Below are positions 48,942 to 58,692 of a DNA stretch of 64,000 nt, piece by piece. Below the pieces are notes generated by a model. It was not told the origin of the DNA. It saw nothing but the letters and a program-made list of their open reading frames with translations, and made no database searches. This DNA comes from Rhodovulum sulfidophilum DSM 1374. GTDB lineage: Bacteria > Pseudomonadota > Alphaproteobacteria > Rhodobacterales > Rhodobacteraceae. The DNA lies in assembly GCF_001633165.1 (NCBI RefSeq), contig NZ_CP015418.1, forward strand, positions 62,001 through 126,000, in the 5' to 3' direction. Position numbers and translations under genes: made by a program. The stretch's first letter is position 1. Each line of letters starts with the position of its first letter.

Positions 48942-49823
48942 TCAGGGTCGCAGGAACTTGGCGCCGGCGCTGCGCACCATTCCCAGGCCCAACCGGGGCA
49001 TCGCTCCCCCGGGGTCGTCCGCTGCCAGCCGCGCGCGCAGAACCTCCAGCCCGTCATGGATGACGGTGCCCAGCGCCACTTTCCGCGTCCCCATCTCGGC
49101 CTTGGCCGAAACCACCGACAGGATGCGCGGCACGCCATCCTCGATCCGGAAGACCGGCGCGCCGGAGGCTCCGAAATCGACCTCGCAGGACAGCATCACC
49201 ACGCCGTCGATCCCGGCCAGGACATGGCAGAGCTCCTGCAGCGAGGCGACATCCGACCGGTCGCGCGCATAGGACACCACCCCCACCGCATCGCCCCGCC
49301 CGGGCTGCGAGCCGATGCCGAAGGGCACGATCCCCGGCAGCCGGATCGCCCGGTCAAGCTGAAGCAAAGCCAGATCGTGCCGCACCCGACCGACCGAAGC
49401 CGCCTTGCCATGGGCGTAACCGGGATGCACCGCGCCGCGCCGGATCCCGCGAAAGGCCTCGGCCCGACCGTTGCGCCAGCCCGCGCGGAACTCCAGCCCC
49501 GCCAGCGGCAATCGCCCGCCAGTGGTCCCATCAAAGAGGCAATGCGCGGCGGTCAGAACCAGATCGGGCGCGACCAGAGCGGCCGTGCAGAAGCCGCCCC
49601 CGCCCAGTTCCAGCCGCCCGACCGCCTTCAAGCCCCGTGACTGATCGCCAGTGACAAGCGGGTGCAGCGGCCGGTCGGCGCCGGTCCCGGCCGATCCCCC
49701 GGACGCGGCGGCCAGCGCCACCATCAGCCCGGCCAGCACCGCCGCCCCGAGGCGCAGGAGACGCAGACCGGGGCCCCGGCGGAAACCGGCAGACCGGTGC
49801 AGTAAAGGACGGCGCGGACCCAT
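48942..49823 (-). CDS. Trypsin-like serine protease (S1 family)
   Basis: A 293-residue exported protease-like protein. After a basic start, a hydrophobic helix (LGAAVLAGLMVALAAA, ~26-41) serves as signal or anchor. The S1 triad is intact: VLTAAHC (His), RHDLALLQLD (Asp) and FGASGAPVF (Ser, with GxSGxP). The single domain has no PDZ, so it is not a DegP type. The ATG is near CGGCAGG. It probably acts in the periplasm. Alone in its transcription unit. The substrate is unknown. Confidence 0.82.
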   Translation of the reverse strand: MGPRRPLLHRSAGFRRGPGLRLLRLGAAVLAGLMVALAAASGGSAGTGADRPLHPLVTGDQSRGLKAVGRLELGGGGFCTAALVAPDLVLTAAHCLFDGTTGGRLPLAGLEFRAGWRNGRAEAFRGIRRGAVHPGYAHGKAASVGRVRHDLALLQLDRAIRLPGIVPFGIGSQPGRGDAVGVVSYARDRSDVASLQELCHVLAGIDGVVMLSCEVDFGASGAPVFRIEDGVPRILSVVSAKAEMGTRKVALGTVIHDGLEVLRARLAADDPGGAMPRLGLGMVRSAGAKFLRP

Positions 49824-49893
49824 CCTGCCGCGCTAGCACCCGCTCGCGGCCGGATTGCGGCGCATTCCGGGCCGGAAACGCCGCGCCCCGAAC

Positions 49894-51180
49894 TCAGCCT
49901 GTCGCCAGCGCCCGCGGCCGCGGCCCGCCGGTTGCCCAGTCGACCAGCTCGACCGTATGCAGAACCGGCACCCCGGTGCCCGAGCCGATCTGCGCGATGC
50001 AGCCGATATTGCCCGCGGCAATGACATCCGGGGCCTTGGCCTCCAATGTCCGGACCTTGCGCGTCTTCAGCTGCCCGGCGATCTCGGGCTGAAGCAGATT
50101 GTAGGTCCCGGCCGAGCCGCAGCACAGATGCGCATCGACCGGCTCGACCACCTCGAAGCCGGCCCGGCGCAGCACCGCCTTCGGCGCGTCCTTGACCTTC
50201 TGCCCATGCTGCAGCGAACAGGCCGCATGATAGGCCACGCGCAGCCCGCCCCGGCCCGGCGGCAACTCCAGCCGCTCGAGCAGTTCGGAAATGTCCACCG
50301 CCCGCGCCGCGACAGCCGCCGCCTCCTCGGCCAGCGGGTCATTGCGGAACATGTGGCCGTAATCCTTCACGGTGGTGCCGCAGCCGCTGGTATTGACGAC
50401 GATGGCATCGAGCCCCTCGCCCGCGATCTCGGCCGACCAGGCCCGGATCGCTTGCGCCGCCTGGGCATGGGCCTCGTCCGCGCGGCCCATATGATGGGTC
50501 AGCGCCCCGCAGCAGCCCATGTCGCGGGCCACCACCACCTCGACCCCGTGCCGGGTCAGCACCCGAATCGTGGCGTCGTTGATATCGGGGTCGAGCGCCT
50601 TCTGCGCGCAGCCGGTCAGAAGCGCGACCCGCATCCGCCGCGCGCCCCGGGCCGGAAAAACCTGCGGCCGGTCGCTCTCGCCCGGCGGGCGCAGATCGGG
50701 CGGCGCCATCTGCAGCATGGCTCGAAGCCGCGGATCAGGCATGAAACGCGCAAACGGCCGCCCCAGCCGCGCCAGCCGCAGCGCGGCCCGGAACCGCCCG
50801 GGAAAGGGCAGCGTCTTCGCCACCAGCCAACGCAGAGCCCGGTCGCGCCAGGGCCGCCGATAGGTCGCCTCGATATGGGCGCGGGCCTGGTCGACCAGAT
50901 GCATGTAATGCACGCCGGAGGGGCAGGTCGTCATGCAGGCAAGGCAGGACAGGCAGCGATCGACATGGCGCACGGTCTTCTCATCCGCGGGCCGGCCGCT
51001 CTCGAGCATGTCCTTGATCAGGTAGATCCGCCCGCGCGGACTGTCGAGCTCGTCGCCAAGCACCTGATAGGTCGGACAGGTCGCGGTGCAAAAGCCGCAA
51101 TGAACGCAGGCCCTGAGGATCTCGTTGGCGCGGGCAAGCGCCGGGTCCTGCAACTGCGCCTCGGTGAAATTCGTCTGCAT
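49894..51180 (-). CDS. glcF: Glycolate oxidase iron-sulfur subunit
   Basis: A 428-residue protein with two [4Fe-4S] ferredoxin motifs at the N-terminus, CVHCGFCTATCPTYQ (~31-45) and CLSCLACMTTCPSGVHY (~83-100), and two cysteine-rich CCG domains later (DMGCCGALTHHMG and HLCCGSAGTYNLLQ). It passes electrons from GlcD to the quinone pool during glycolate oxidation to glyoxylate. Start ATG follows the glcE stop by 4 bp. The third gene of glcDEF. Confidence 0.94.
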   Translation of the reverse strand: MQTNFTEAQLQDPALARANEILRACVHCGFCTATCPTYQVLGDELDSPRGRIYLIKDMLESGRPADEKTVRHVDRCLSCLACMTTCPSGVHYMHLVDQARAHIEATYRRPWRDRALRWLVAKTLPFPGRFRAALRLARLGRPFARFMPDPRLRAMLQMAPPDLRPPGESDRPQVFPARGARRMRVALLTGCAQKALDPDINDATIRVLTRHGVEVVVARDMGCCGALTHHMGRADEAHAQAAQAIRAWSAEIAGEGLDAIVVNTSGCGTTVKDYGHMFRNDPLAEEAAAVAARAVDISELLERLELPPGRGGLRVAYHAACSLQHGQKVKDAPKAVLRRAGFEVVEPVDAHLCCGSAGTYNLLQPEIAGQLKTRKVRTLEAKAPDVIAAGNIGCIAQIGSGTGVPVLHTVELVDWATGGPRPRALATG

Positions 51181-51184
51181 CGGT

Positions 51185-52279
51185 TCAGCCCATCGCCCCC
51201 GGATTGAGAATGCCCTTCGGATCGAAGGCCGCCTTCAGCCGCGCCGCCATCGCCGCCAGCGGCGCGGGCTCGGCACTCGCCAAAGGCCCCGCCCCCCGCA
51301 CCCGTGTCGCATGGCCCGAAATCCCGGCCAGATCGGGGCGGATGTCGCGCCCCTCCCCCACCAGAACCCAGACCAGCCCGCCGCCCCAGTCATAGACCGC
51401 GGCCTCGGCCCGGGCCGCCTGCGCCGCGCGCGGGCCGTCCGAGGGCCGGACCGAGATCCGCCAGACATCGCCCGGCCGGTCCGCGAAATCCTCGACATCG
51501 CGCACCCGGCGCCAAAGCGCCGCCCCGGCCACCGGATCGCTCTCGATCCGCGCCCCGCCGAACCGGCCCAGCAGTTCCGCGAGCCGCCCGGCGCGATAGT
51601 CCACCGAGGCCGCAAAGCCCTCGATGCGGATCAGCGTCTCGCCCGTCTCCGGCAGATGCGCCGCGCCCGAAACGTCGAAAGGCGCCCCCAGCGCGGCCGC
51701 CATCGCCGCGACCGCCGCATCGTCGGAAAGCCCCTCCAGCACCAGCGTCGCCGCCGCCTCGGGCACCGGCAGCACCTTGAAGGCGATCTCGGTCAACACC
51801 CCCAGCGTGCCGCGGCTGCCCGCCATCAGCTTGACCAGGTCATAGCCGGTGACGTTCTTCATCACCCGCCCGCCATTCCGGATCACCTCGCCGCGCCCGT
51901 CGACGAAACGCACCCCAAGCATCGCATCCCGGCAGGCCCCGGCCTGAACCCGGCGCGGCCCAGAGACATTCGCCGCCACCACCCCGCCGATGGTCGGCAC
52001 GCCCTCGCGGCCCAGAAGCCTGCGGTGATCCATCGGCTCGAAGGCCAGCCGCTGCCCCTCGGCCGCAAGCACCGCCTCGACCTCGGCCAGGGCCGTGCCC
52101 GCCTTCACCACCAGCGTCAGCGCGCCCGGCTCGTAGAGCACGACGCCCGACAGCGCCGAAAGGCTCAGCCCCGCCCCCTCGCCGCCAAGCCCGCGCGTAC
52201 CGCCGCCCTCGATCCGAAGCGGCGCCTCGGCCGCAGCCACCATCCCTGCCAGCTCGGCCTCTGTCTCAGGTCTCATCAT
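51185..52279 (-). CDS. glcE: Glycolate oxidase subunit GlcE (FAD-binding)
   Basis: A 364-residue FAD-linked subunit with the PCMH-type FAD fold: PLRIEGGGTRGLGGEG near the N-terminus, GGVVAANVSGPRRVQAGACR (FAD loop) and VMKNVTGYDLVKLMAGSRGT. It pairs with GlcD and GlcF. The start lies inside a copy of the GGGTATTT-CCAAGAAGAA repeat, whose AAGAAGA serves as the ribosome-binding site. Two adjacent ATGs (52279 and 52276) are possible. Confidence 0.92.
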   Translation of the reverse strand: MMRPETEAELAGMVAAAEAPLRIEGGGTRGLGGEGAGLSLSALSGVVLYEPGALTLVVKAGTALAEVEAVLAAEGQRLAFEPMDHRRLLGREGVPTIGGVVAANVSGPRRVQAGACRDAMLGVRFVDGRGEVIRNGGRVMKNVTGYDLVKLMAGSRGTLGVLTEIAFKVLPVPEAAATLVLEGLSDDAAVAAMAAALGAPFDVSGAAHLPETGETLIRIEGFAASVDYRAGRLAELLGRFGGARIESDPVAGAALWRRVRDVEDFADRPGDVWRISVRPSDGPRAAQAARAEAAVYDWGGGLVWVLVGEGRDIRPDLAGISGHATRVRGAGPLASAEPAPLAAMAARLKAAFDPKGILNPGAMG

Positions 52280-52299
52280 TCTTCTTGGTCCAAATACCC
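52279..52299 (-). repeat. GGGTATTT-CCAAGAAGAA repeat, copy 4
   Basis: On the minus strand the motif reads GGGTATTTGGA, then CCAAGAAGAA, running directly into the glcE ATG at 52279. It lies in the 69-bp gap between glcD and glcE. Confidence 0.78.
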
Positions 52300-52348
52300 T
52301 CGGGGGGTGAATTGTCCGTCAGGACAAGAGGGGGGCAGACAGCCCCCT

Positions 52349-53782
52349 TCACCCCGCGCGCCGCGCCGCACTTGCCTGCAGCGGAAACACCTTGGCCGGG
52401 TTCAGAAGCCAACCCGGATCGAACACGTCCTTCACCCGCATCTGCGCCTCGAGATCGGCGGGCGCATATTGCACCCCCATCAGGTCGCGCTTCTCGACAC
52501 CGACGCCATGCTCGCCGGTCAGACAGCCGCCCGCCTCGACACACAGTTTCAGGATCTCGGCGCCCAGCGCCTCGCAACGCTCCAGATCGCCCGGCGCATT
52601 GGCATCGAACAGGATCAGCGGATGCATGTTGCCGTCGCCCGCATGAAAGACGTTCGCAACCCTCAGCCCGACCTCGGCCGACAGCTCGCCGATCCGGCGC
52701 AGCACATCGGGCAGGGCCGAGACCGGGATGGTGCCGTCCAGGCACATGTAATCGCCCATCTGCCCCATCGCCCCGAAGGCCGACTTGCGCCCCAGCCAGA
52801 TCCGCGCGCTTTCCTCGGCCGACCCGCTTTCGCGTAGCTCGACCGGGTCATGCGCCCGCGCGATGCGCAGGATCAGCGCCAGCTGCTCGTCGATCTCGGC
52901 CGGGCTGCCCTCGACCTCGACGATCAGAAGCGCCTCGCAATCGGGATAGCCCGCGCCCGCGAAGGCCTCGGTCGCCTCGATGCAGGGCCGGTCCATGAAC
53001 TCGATGGCCACCGGCAGCACGCCCGCCCGGATGATATCGGCGACGCAGGCCCCCGCCACCTCGGACGAGCCGAACCCCATCAGCACCGGCCGCGCGCCCT
53101 CGGGCTTGGGCAGGATGCGCAAGGTCGCCTCGGTCACCACCCCAAGCTGGCCTTCGGACCCGCAGATCACGCCCAGCCAGTCATAGCCCGCCGCATCGAG
53201 ATGGGCGCCGCCGATCTCGACCACGGTGCCGTCCATCAGGACCAGGGTCACGCCCAGCAGGTTATTGGTCGTCACCCCGTATTTCAGGCAATGCGCACCG
53301 CCCGAATTCATCGCGATATTGCCCGCGATGGCACAGGCCAGCTGCGAGGACGGATCGGGCGCATAGAACCAGCCATCGCCCTCGACCGCGGCGGTGACCG
53401 ACAGGTTCGTGCGCCCCGCCTGCACCCGGATGAACCGGTTCGGGTAGTCGACCTCCAGCACCTCGTTAAGCCTTGCCACGCCGAGGATCACGCAATCGGC
53501 GGTGGGCAGCGCGCCCCCTGCCAGCGACGTGCCCGAACCGCGCGGCACCACCGGCACGCCCTCCTCATGGCAGATCCGCAGCACGGCCGAGACCTCGGCG
53601 GTCGAGGCGGGCAGCACGGCGGCCAGGGGCGGGCAGCGATAGGCGGTCAGCGCATCGCATTCATAGGCGCGGGTTTCGGTCGGATCATGGATCACGGCCC
53701 CGGCAGGCAGCACCGCCTGCAGGCGCCGCAGCACCTGATCCTTCTTCGCCATCACCCGGGCATCCGGGGCGGGCATCTGCAT
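52349..53782 (-). CDS. glcD: Glycolate oxidase subunit GlcD (FAD-linked)
   Basis: The 477-residue catalytic flavoprotein. FAD-fold blocks: VVPRGSGTSLAGGALPT, RVQAGRTNLSVTAAVEG, IAGNIAMNSGGAHCLKYGVT; the C-terminal FAD-oxidase domain contains HAGDGNMHPLILFDANAP and GGCLTGEHGVGVEKRDLMG. These match GlcD, which oxidises glycolate (or lactate) to glyoxylate. The ATG at 53782 follows GGGAGGAG. First gene of glcDEF; the palindrome at 53802-53826 just upstream is a candidate operator. Glycolate arises from photorespiration, so the operon fits a phototroph. Confidence 0.94.
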   Translation of the reverse strand: MQMPAPDARVMAKKDQVLRRLQAVLPAGAVIHDPTETRAYECDALTAYRCPPLAAVLPASTAEVSAVLRICHEEGVPVVPRGSGTSLAGGALPTADCVILGVARLNEVLEVDYPNRFIRVQAGRTNLSVTAAVEGDGWFYAPDPSSQLACAIAGNIAMNSGGAHCLKYGVTTNNLLGVTLVLMDGTVVEIGGAHLDAAGYDWLGVICGSEGQLGVVTEATLRILPKPEGARPVLMGFGSSEVAGACVADIIRAGVLPVAIEFMDRPCIEATEAFAGAGYPDCEALLIVEVEGSPAEIDEQLALILRIARAHDPVELRESGSAEESARIWLGRKSAFGAMGQMGDYMCLDGTIPVSALPDVLRRIGELSAEVGLRVANVFHAGDGNMHPLILFDANAPGDLERCEALGAEILKLCVEAGGCLTGEHGVGVEKRDLMGVQYAPADLEAQMRVKDVFDPGWLLNPAKVFPLQASAARRAG

Positions 53783-53801
53783 GTCCGGCTCTCCTCCCTT
53801 G

Positions 53802-53826
53802 AACCGGTAAAGAAATATTACCGGTT
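53802..53826. promoter_or_regulatory. Palindromic operator candidate upstream of glcD
   Basis: AACCGGTAA, seven bases, TTACCGGTT form a perfect inverted repeat 20 bp before the glcD ATG. On the minus strand the spacer provides a TAATAT -10-like element, so a bound regulator would block transcription. LacI- or GntR-type proteins use such sites. The regulator is not identified. Confidence 0.5.
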
Positions 53827-53863
53827 TGGCGCGTTGGCAAGACGTGTCTGCCCGATGGGCCGC

Positions 53864-55915
53864 TCAGCGCCGTCCCTCGCGCAGCCAACCGCCAAGGCTC
53901 AGCAACGCGGCCAGCAGCAGGAAGACCCAGGCAGGGGCCAGCGGCCTGATCGTCACGTCGCTGGTCAGATAGGCCGCGCGCGGGGTGATCCCGAGCCAGC
54001 CGCGCCCATGCGCGGTCCGCCCCTCACGCACCCGGCGCAGGTCCGGCATCCCGTCCGACAGCGACACGATCCCGCCGCGCGTGGCCGAGACCGGCCCCTC
54101 GAGCCGGGCGCCATCGGCAATGGTCTGCTCGAATTCGCGCGGCGCGGCCGGGCCCAGCGCGATCACCGTCTCGAGCGTGCCGTCCGTCAGCCGGTAAAGC
54201 CCCATCTCGGGTCCTTCATAGGTCGCGCCGAACCGGCCCGGCGCGGTCTCGACCAGATCGAGCCGGTCGGTGCCGCCATCGGGGCGCGCGATCTCGACGC
54301 TGCGCGGCTCTTGCGAAAGCGAGCGGCGGATAATCGTCATCACCTGACCCTCGGCCGTGGCGCTCAGCGCCTCTTCCTCCAGCTCTGGCTCCTTCATCAT
54401 CCAATGCGCCAGCCGCCGCAGCAGCTCGAGCTGCGGCCCGCCGCCCTCGAAACCCCGGCTCCAGAGCCAGGCATGGTCGGAGGCCAGCAGCGCGACCCGT
54501 CCCTCGCCGACGCGGTCGAGCACCAGCAGCGGGCGGTCGTCGATCCCGCTCATCACCACCTCGCCCTGCTTCGGCAGCAGATCGATCAGCCGGAACCAGC
54601 GGCCCCAGGCGCCGCCCGCCTCGGCCTTCAGCCCCTCGGTCACCGGATGGCGTCGGCCAAGATCGGTGATCTCGGGCCGGTAGCCCTGCTCGATCACCCG
54701 CGCGCTCGGTTCGGCGGGCAGGATATCGGCCAGCGGCGAGCGGTAGATCGACTCGGCCCCGGCGAAATCCGGCCCGGCCGCGATCAGAAGCGCGCCGCCC
54801 TTCTCGACGTAATTGCGCACATTGTCGAAATAGATCGAGGGCAGGATCCCGCGCCGCTTGTAGCGGTCGAAGATGATCAGGTCGAACTCGTCGATCTTGT
54901 CGAGAAACAGCTCGCGGGTCGGAAAGGCGATCAGCGACAGTTCCGAGACCGGCACGCCGTCATGCTTGTCCGGCGGGCGCAGGATTGTGAAATGCACCAG
55001 ATCGACGGAACTGTCCGATTTCAGCAGGTTGCGCCAGGTCCGCTCGCCCGGATGCGGCTCGCCCGAGACCAGCAACACCCGCAGCCGGTCGCGCACGCCG
55101 TTGATCTGGACCACAGCGGCATTGTTGCGCTCGGTCAGCTCGCCCTCCTCGGCCGCGACCGAGAACTGGATGACGTTCTGCCCGGCATGATCCAGCACCA
55201 CCGGCACGTCGAGCGTCTGCCCCACCGGCACCCGGTAACTTTGCGGCGTGCCGCCATCGATCGAGACCGTGACCGAGGTCGTGTCGCCCATCGCCTTCGG
55301 CACCGCGCCCTGATCCTCGATCTTCAGGGTCAGGGTGACCTCTTCGCCGAGAATCGCGAAGGCGGGCGCGTTCTGAACCAGAAGCCGCCGGTCCCAGTCG
55401 TCCTTTCGCCCGGTCAGAAGCGCATGAAGCGGCGCGGGCAGCGCGGGCGCGCGATCGAGATCGTGCAGCTGGCCGTCGGTCAGCAGGATCGCCCCCGCCA
55501 GCCGCGCCCGCGGCACCTCGGCCAGCGCCTCGGACAGCGCCGTCATCAGCAGCGTGCCCTCGTCGCCCTCGCCATCGCCAAGGCGCAGGATGCGCAGTTC
55601 GGTATCGTCGAGCGCCGCGACCTCGGCCCGGACCCGCTCGACCGCGCGGGCGGTCTGTTCGGGCCGGTCCGACAGCCGCTGCGAGGCGCTTTCATCGACC
55701 ACCAGCACCACGATATCGGACAAGGGCGTGCGCAGCTCGGTCTGCAGCGACGGATTGGCCAGCGCCGCCAGGACCGCCAGCGCGGCAAGCCCCCTCAGCC
55801 ACCAGCCCGCCAGCCCGCGCCAAAGCGCAAAGCCTACGATCCCCGCGGCCAGAACCGCCAGCGCCCAGATCAGCGACAGCGGCAAAAGCGGATCGAAGAT
55901 CACCTCGCCCGTCAT
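53864..55915 (-). CDS. Membrane protein with class I glutamine-amidotransferase-like/VWA-like core
   Basis: A 683-residue protein with two N-terminal helices (LPLSLIWALAVLAAGIVGFA and the next), then LSDIVVLVVDESASQRLSDR, a VWA-like start, and a GATase1-like central domain (LRVLLVSGEPHPGERTWRNL, later VEKGGALLIAAGPDFAG). A last helix precedes the C-terminus (AWVFLLLAALLSLGGWL). The big middle part is likely periplasmic. It is the last gene of the moxR cluster, overlapping DUF4159 by 4 bp (ATGA). In similar clusters this protein has no proven role. No catalytic Cys elbow typical of glutaminases is obvious. Confidence 0.75.
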   Translation of the reverse strand: MTGEVIFDPLLPLSLIWALAVLAAGIVGFALWRGLAGWWLRGLAALAVLAALANPSLQTELRTPLSDIVVLVVDESASQRLSDRPEQTARAVERVRAEVAALDDTELRILRLGDGEGDEGTLLMTALSEALAEVPRARLAGAILLTDGQLHDLDRAPALPAPLHALLTGRKDDWDRRLLVQNAPAFAILGEEVTLTLKIEDQGAVPKAMGDTTSVTVSIDGGTPQSYRVPVGQTLDVPVVLDHAGQNVIQFSVAAEEGELTERNNAAVVQINGVRDRLRVLLVSGEPHPGERTWRNLLKSDSSVDLVHFTILRPPDKHDGVPVSELSLIAFPTRELFLDKIDEFDLIIFDRYKRRGILPSIYFDNVRNYVEKGGALLIAAGPDFAGAESIYRSPLADILPAEPSARVIEQGYRPEITDLGRRHPVTEGLKAEAGGAWGRWFRLIDLLPKQGEVVMSGIDDRPLLVLDRVGEGRVALLASDHAWLWSRGFEGGGPQLELLRRLAHWMMKEPELEEEALSATAEGQVMTIIRRSLSQEPRSVEIARPDGGTDRLDLVETAPGRFGATYEGPEMGLYRLTDGTLETVIALGPAAPREFEQTIADGARLEGPVSATRGGIVSLSDGMPDLRRVREGRTAHGRGWLGITPRAAYLTSDVTIRPLAPAWVFLLLAALLSLGGWLREGRR

Positions 55916-58692
55916 TGGCCGAGCCTGTCGAGCAGCGCGGGCACATGGACCTGGTCGGATTTGTAGTTGCCGGTCAGCACATGCATGATGAGGTTGATCC
56001 CGAAGCGGAAGGCGATCTCGCGCTGGCGCTCGCCCGCATAGCCGCGCCCGACCGGAAACATCGCCACGCCCTGGCCGTCGACGGCCCAGGCCGAGGCCCA
56101 GTCATTGCCGCCGATCACCACCGGCGTCACCCCGTCATTGAGGTCGCGGAACGGCATGCCATCGACGCGCTCGGCATCGGCGGGGGCGGCCTCGACCCAG
56201 ACCTCGCGGCCCGCATTGCGGCCGGGAAAATCCTGCAACAGGTAGAAGGTGCGGGTCAGCACATGGTCCGGGGGGATCGGTTCCAGCGGCGGAATGTCGA
56301 GCGGGCGCGCCAGTTGCTGCAGCCGCCGCCCCTCGGAGGAGCCGCCGCCATAGCCCGCGACATCGGCATCGCGGGTGTCGAACAGGATCATGCCGCCGGT
56401 CCTCAGATACCGGTTGAGCCGGGCATAGGCCGCGGGCGAGGGCATCGGCTGGTTTGCGGTCACCGGCCAGTAGAGGAAGGGAAAGAACGAAAGCTCATCG
56501 GTTTCCAGATCGACCTCGATCGGCGCGGCGGGCTCGATCGAGGTCCGCTCGGCGAGTTTTCTCGAAAGCCCCCTGAGCCCGGCATCGGCGATCCGGTCGA
56601 CCTCTGCATCGCCGGTCCGGACATGGGCCAGCACGACCTCGCTCGTGGCCCTCAGCGCCAGCGCGTCATCGGGCATCGCCTCTTCCGCGCGGAGCCCGCC
56701 CGGCAGCAGCAGCGCCAGGGCCAGCACCATCGCCCCGCCCGCCCGGGACGGCACACGCGCGCCGCGCAGCCGCCCCGACAGCCAGAGCGAGGCCAGGATA
56801 TCGACCGCCAGCAGCGCCAGCGCCAGGGCCAGGACCCAGCCCTTCAGAACCGTCTCGCGCGCCACAGCAAAGCCTTCGACGGCGATCCGGGCGGGCCAGG
56901 CGGCGGGGCTCAGCACGGTATCGGCGCCGATCACGTTCACGGCAAGCCGCCGGTCCTCGCCCGCGTAAAGCCCGGGCGGCAGGCCGGGACCGGGCCGCGC
57001 CCCGGCCAGCGCCTCGCCCGGCACACCGGGCAGGGTTCCGGCCTCGCCCAGCGCCCCGAAGGCGTCGAGCACGGTCTCGGGCACCCAGGTCGTGCCCGCC
57101 AGTTCGACCGCGTCGGGCCGGGCCGGCCGGGTCGACACCGCAAGCCGTTCAAGCATCTGCACGAACAGCCCCGACAGCGGCAGGGTCGACCATTCGGCAT
57201 TGGCGGTGACATGGAACAGCACCACCTCGCCCTTTCCCAGCTTCTTGCGGGTGACCAGCGGCGTGCCGTCGCTGAGCGCCGCGATGGAGCGGTCGGCCAG
57301 CGAGGGGTCGGGCTGCGCCATCACCTGCGCATTGACCCGCACATCGTCGGGCACCGGCAGCCCGAAGAAGGGCGAGGCCTCGCCGAAGGGGCGCAGCGTC
57401 TTCGGCTCGCCCCAGCTCATCGCCCCGCCGACGGTGCGCCCGCCGGCCCGCAGCCGGACCGGCATCAAGGGGTCTTCCTCGGCGCGGCTGACATCCGAGG
57501 CCGCAAGCCGCGGACCGGCAAAGCGCAGCAACATGCCGCCGGCCTCGACCCAGCCCTGCAAGGCCTCGGATTCGGCAGGCGACAGCGTCGCGACATCCGC
57601 CAGCACGATCACATCGGGATGCGCCAGCACCACATCGCCCAGCGTGCCCTCGATCAGATCGGCGGTGGGCGCAAGCGCCTGATGCAGGTAATGCAGCGGC
57701 GACAGCAGTTGCAGGCCCTCGCGGTTTTCGTTGCCCGCGATCAGCGCCACCTCGCGGCGCTTCAGGCTGTCATCGGTCAGGCTGACCGCCCCGGCCGAAC
57801 GCACCCCCTCGATCGCAAAGCGAGAAATCCGGTTGCGCAGTTCGGGCGGCAAGACCAGTTCGGCCCCGGCCCGGGTCTCGCCCGGCGCGAAGGTGACCGG
57901 CAGGCGGGCCAGCACCCGCTCGACCCCGGCCGGGTCGCGACCGGCGGCCGCCAGCATCGCCTCGGTCTCGGGGCCGGGCCGGGCCCTCAGCACCGAAAGC
58001 GCAATGGTCCCGTCGCTGAACGCGGCCGGGCGCAGCGCCATCAGCGGGCGCTGGCTTTCCAGAACCCCGACCCGGCCATGGCGTTCCAGCGCCGACAGCA
58101 GCGCGGTGCGCCCCGGCCAGTCGAGCCCGCCCGACAGCCAGACCGTATCGAACCGCCCTTCAAGCCCATCTGCCCAGGCCGCAATCGCCTCCGCGTCGGG
58201 CAGCCAGGCGGCCGGTTGCACCCCGGCAAGCCGCGCGGCCCAAAGCTCGGCGGCCTGAAACGGCAGCCCGTCCCCGGGCAGATCGGTCGCCAGAACCACC
58301 GCCACCGGACGCTCGTCGCGCCCGGCCTCGTCCAGAACCGCCTCGAGCCGGTCGATCCGGCGCGGCCAGTCGCGGGCATCGGCCCAGCTTCCGTCAAGCA
58401 GCACCAGCAGCGGGCCCTGCCCGGGCGTGCGCTCCTGCGGGTTCAGGACCGGCCCGGCAAAGCCCAAAATCAGCGCCGCCACCGCCAGCATGCGCAACAG
58501 CAACAGCCACCAGGGGGTGCGGTCGGCCTGCGCCTCGTCATCGGCCAGCCCCAGAAGCAGAGCCACCCCCGGAAAGCGTCGCCGGATCGGCGCGGGCGGC
58601 ACCGCCCGCAGCAGGAACCACAGCGTCGGCAGCAGGACCAGCCCCCAGAGCAGCAGCGGCGCGGAAAAGCCAAGGGCTCCGAGACCCGCCAT
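55912..58692 (-). CDS. BatA/aerotolerance-type N-terminus plus DUF4159 protein
   Basis: A 926-residue membrane protein. Two N-terminal helices (FSAPLLLWGLVLLPTLWFLL and WLLLLRMLAVAALILGFAGP) match the BatA/aerotolerance-regulator start, followed by a VWA-like region (GPLLVLLDGSWADARDWPRR). A further pair of helices occurs near 620-690. The C-terminal ~200 residues are DUF4159 (FFPFLYWPVTANQPMPSPAA, then GGMILFDTRDAD). The start at 58692 gives a 1-bp overlap with the upstream DUF58 stop; a start at 58725 is possible but less likely. Function unknown; it works with MoxR. Confidence 0.8.
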   Translation of the reverse strand: MAGLGALGFSAPLLLWGLVLLPTLWFLLRAVPPAPIRRRFPGVALLLGLADDEAQADRTPWWLLLLRMLAVAALILGFAGPVLNPQERTPGQGPLLVLLDGSWADARDWPRRIDRLEAVLDEAGRDERPVAVVLATDLPGDGLPFQAAELWAARLAGVQPAAWLPDAEAIAAWADGLEGRFDTVWLSGGLDWPGRTALLSALERHGRVGVLESQRPLMALRPAAFSDGTIALSVLRARPGPETEAMLAAAGRDPAGVERVLARLPVTFAPGETRAGAELVLPPELRNRISRFAIEGVRSAGAVSLTDDSLKRREVALIAGNENREGLQLLSPLHYLHQALAPTADLIEGTLGDVVLAHPDVIVLADVATLSPAESEALQGWVEAGGMLLRFAGPRLAASDVSRAEEDPLMPVRLRAGGRTVGGAMSWGEPKTLRPFGEASPFFGLPVPDDVRVNAQVMAQPDPSLADRSIAALSDGTPLVTRKKLGKGEVVLFHVTANAEWSTLPLSGLFVQMLERLAVSTRPARPDAVELAGTTWVPETVLDAFGALGEAGTLPGVPGEALAGARPGPGLPPGLYAGEDRRLAVNVIGADTVLSPAAWPARIAVEGFAVARETVLKGWVLALALALLAVDILASLWLSGRLRGARVPSRAGGAMVLALALLLPGGLRAEEAMPDDALALRATSEVVLAHVRTGDAEVDRIADAGLRGLSRKLAERTSIEPAAPIEVDLETDELSFFPFLYWPVTANQPMPSPAAYARLNRYLRTGGMILFDTRDADVAGYGGGSSEGRRLQQLARPLDIPPLEPIPPDHVLTRTFYLLQDFPGRNAGREVWVEAAPADAERVDGMPFRDLNDGVTPVVIGGNDWASAWAVDGQGVAMFPVGRGYAGERQREIAFRFGINLIMHVLTGNYKSDQVHVPALLDRLGQ

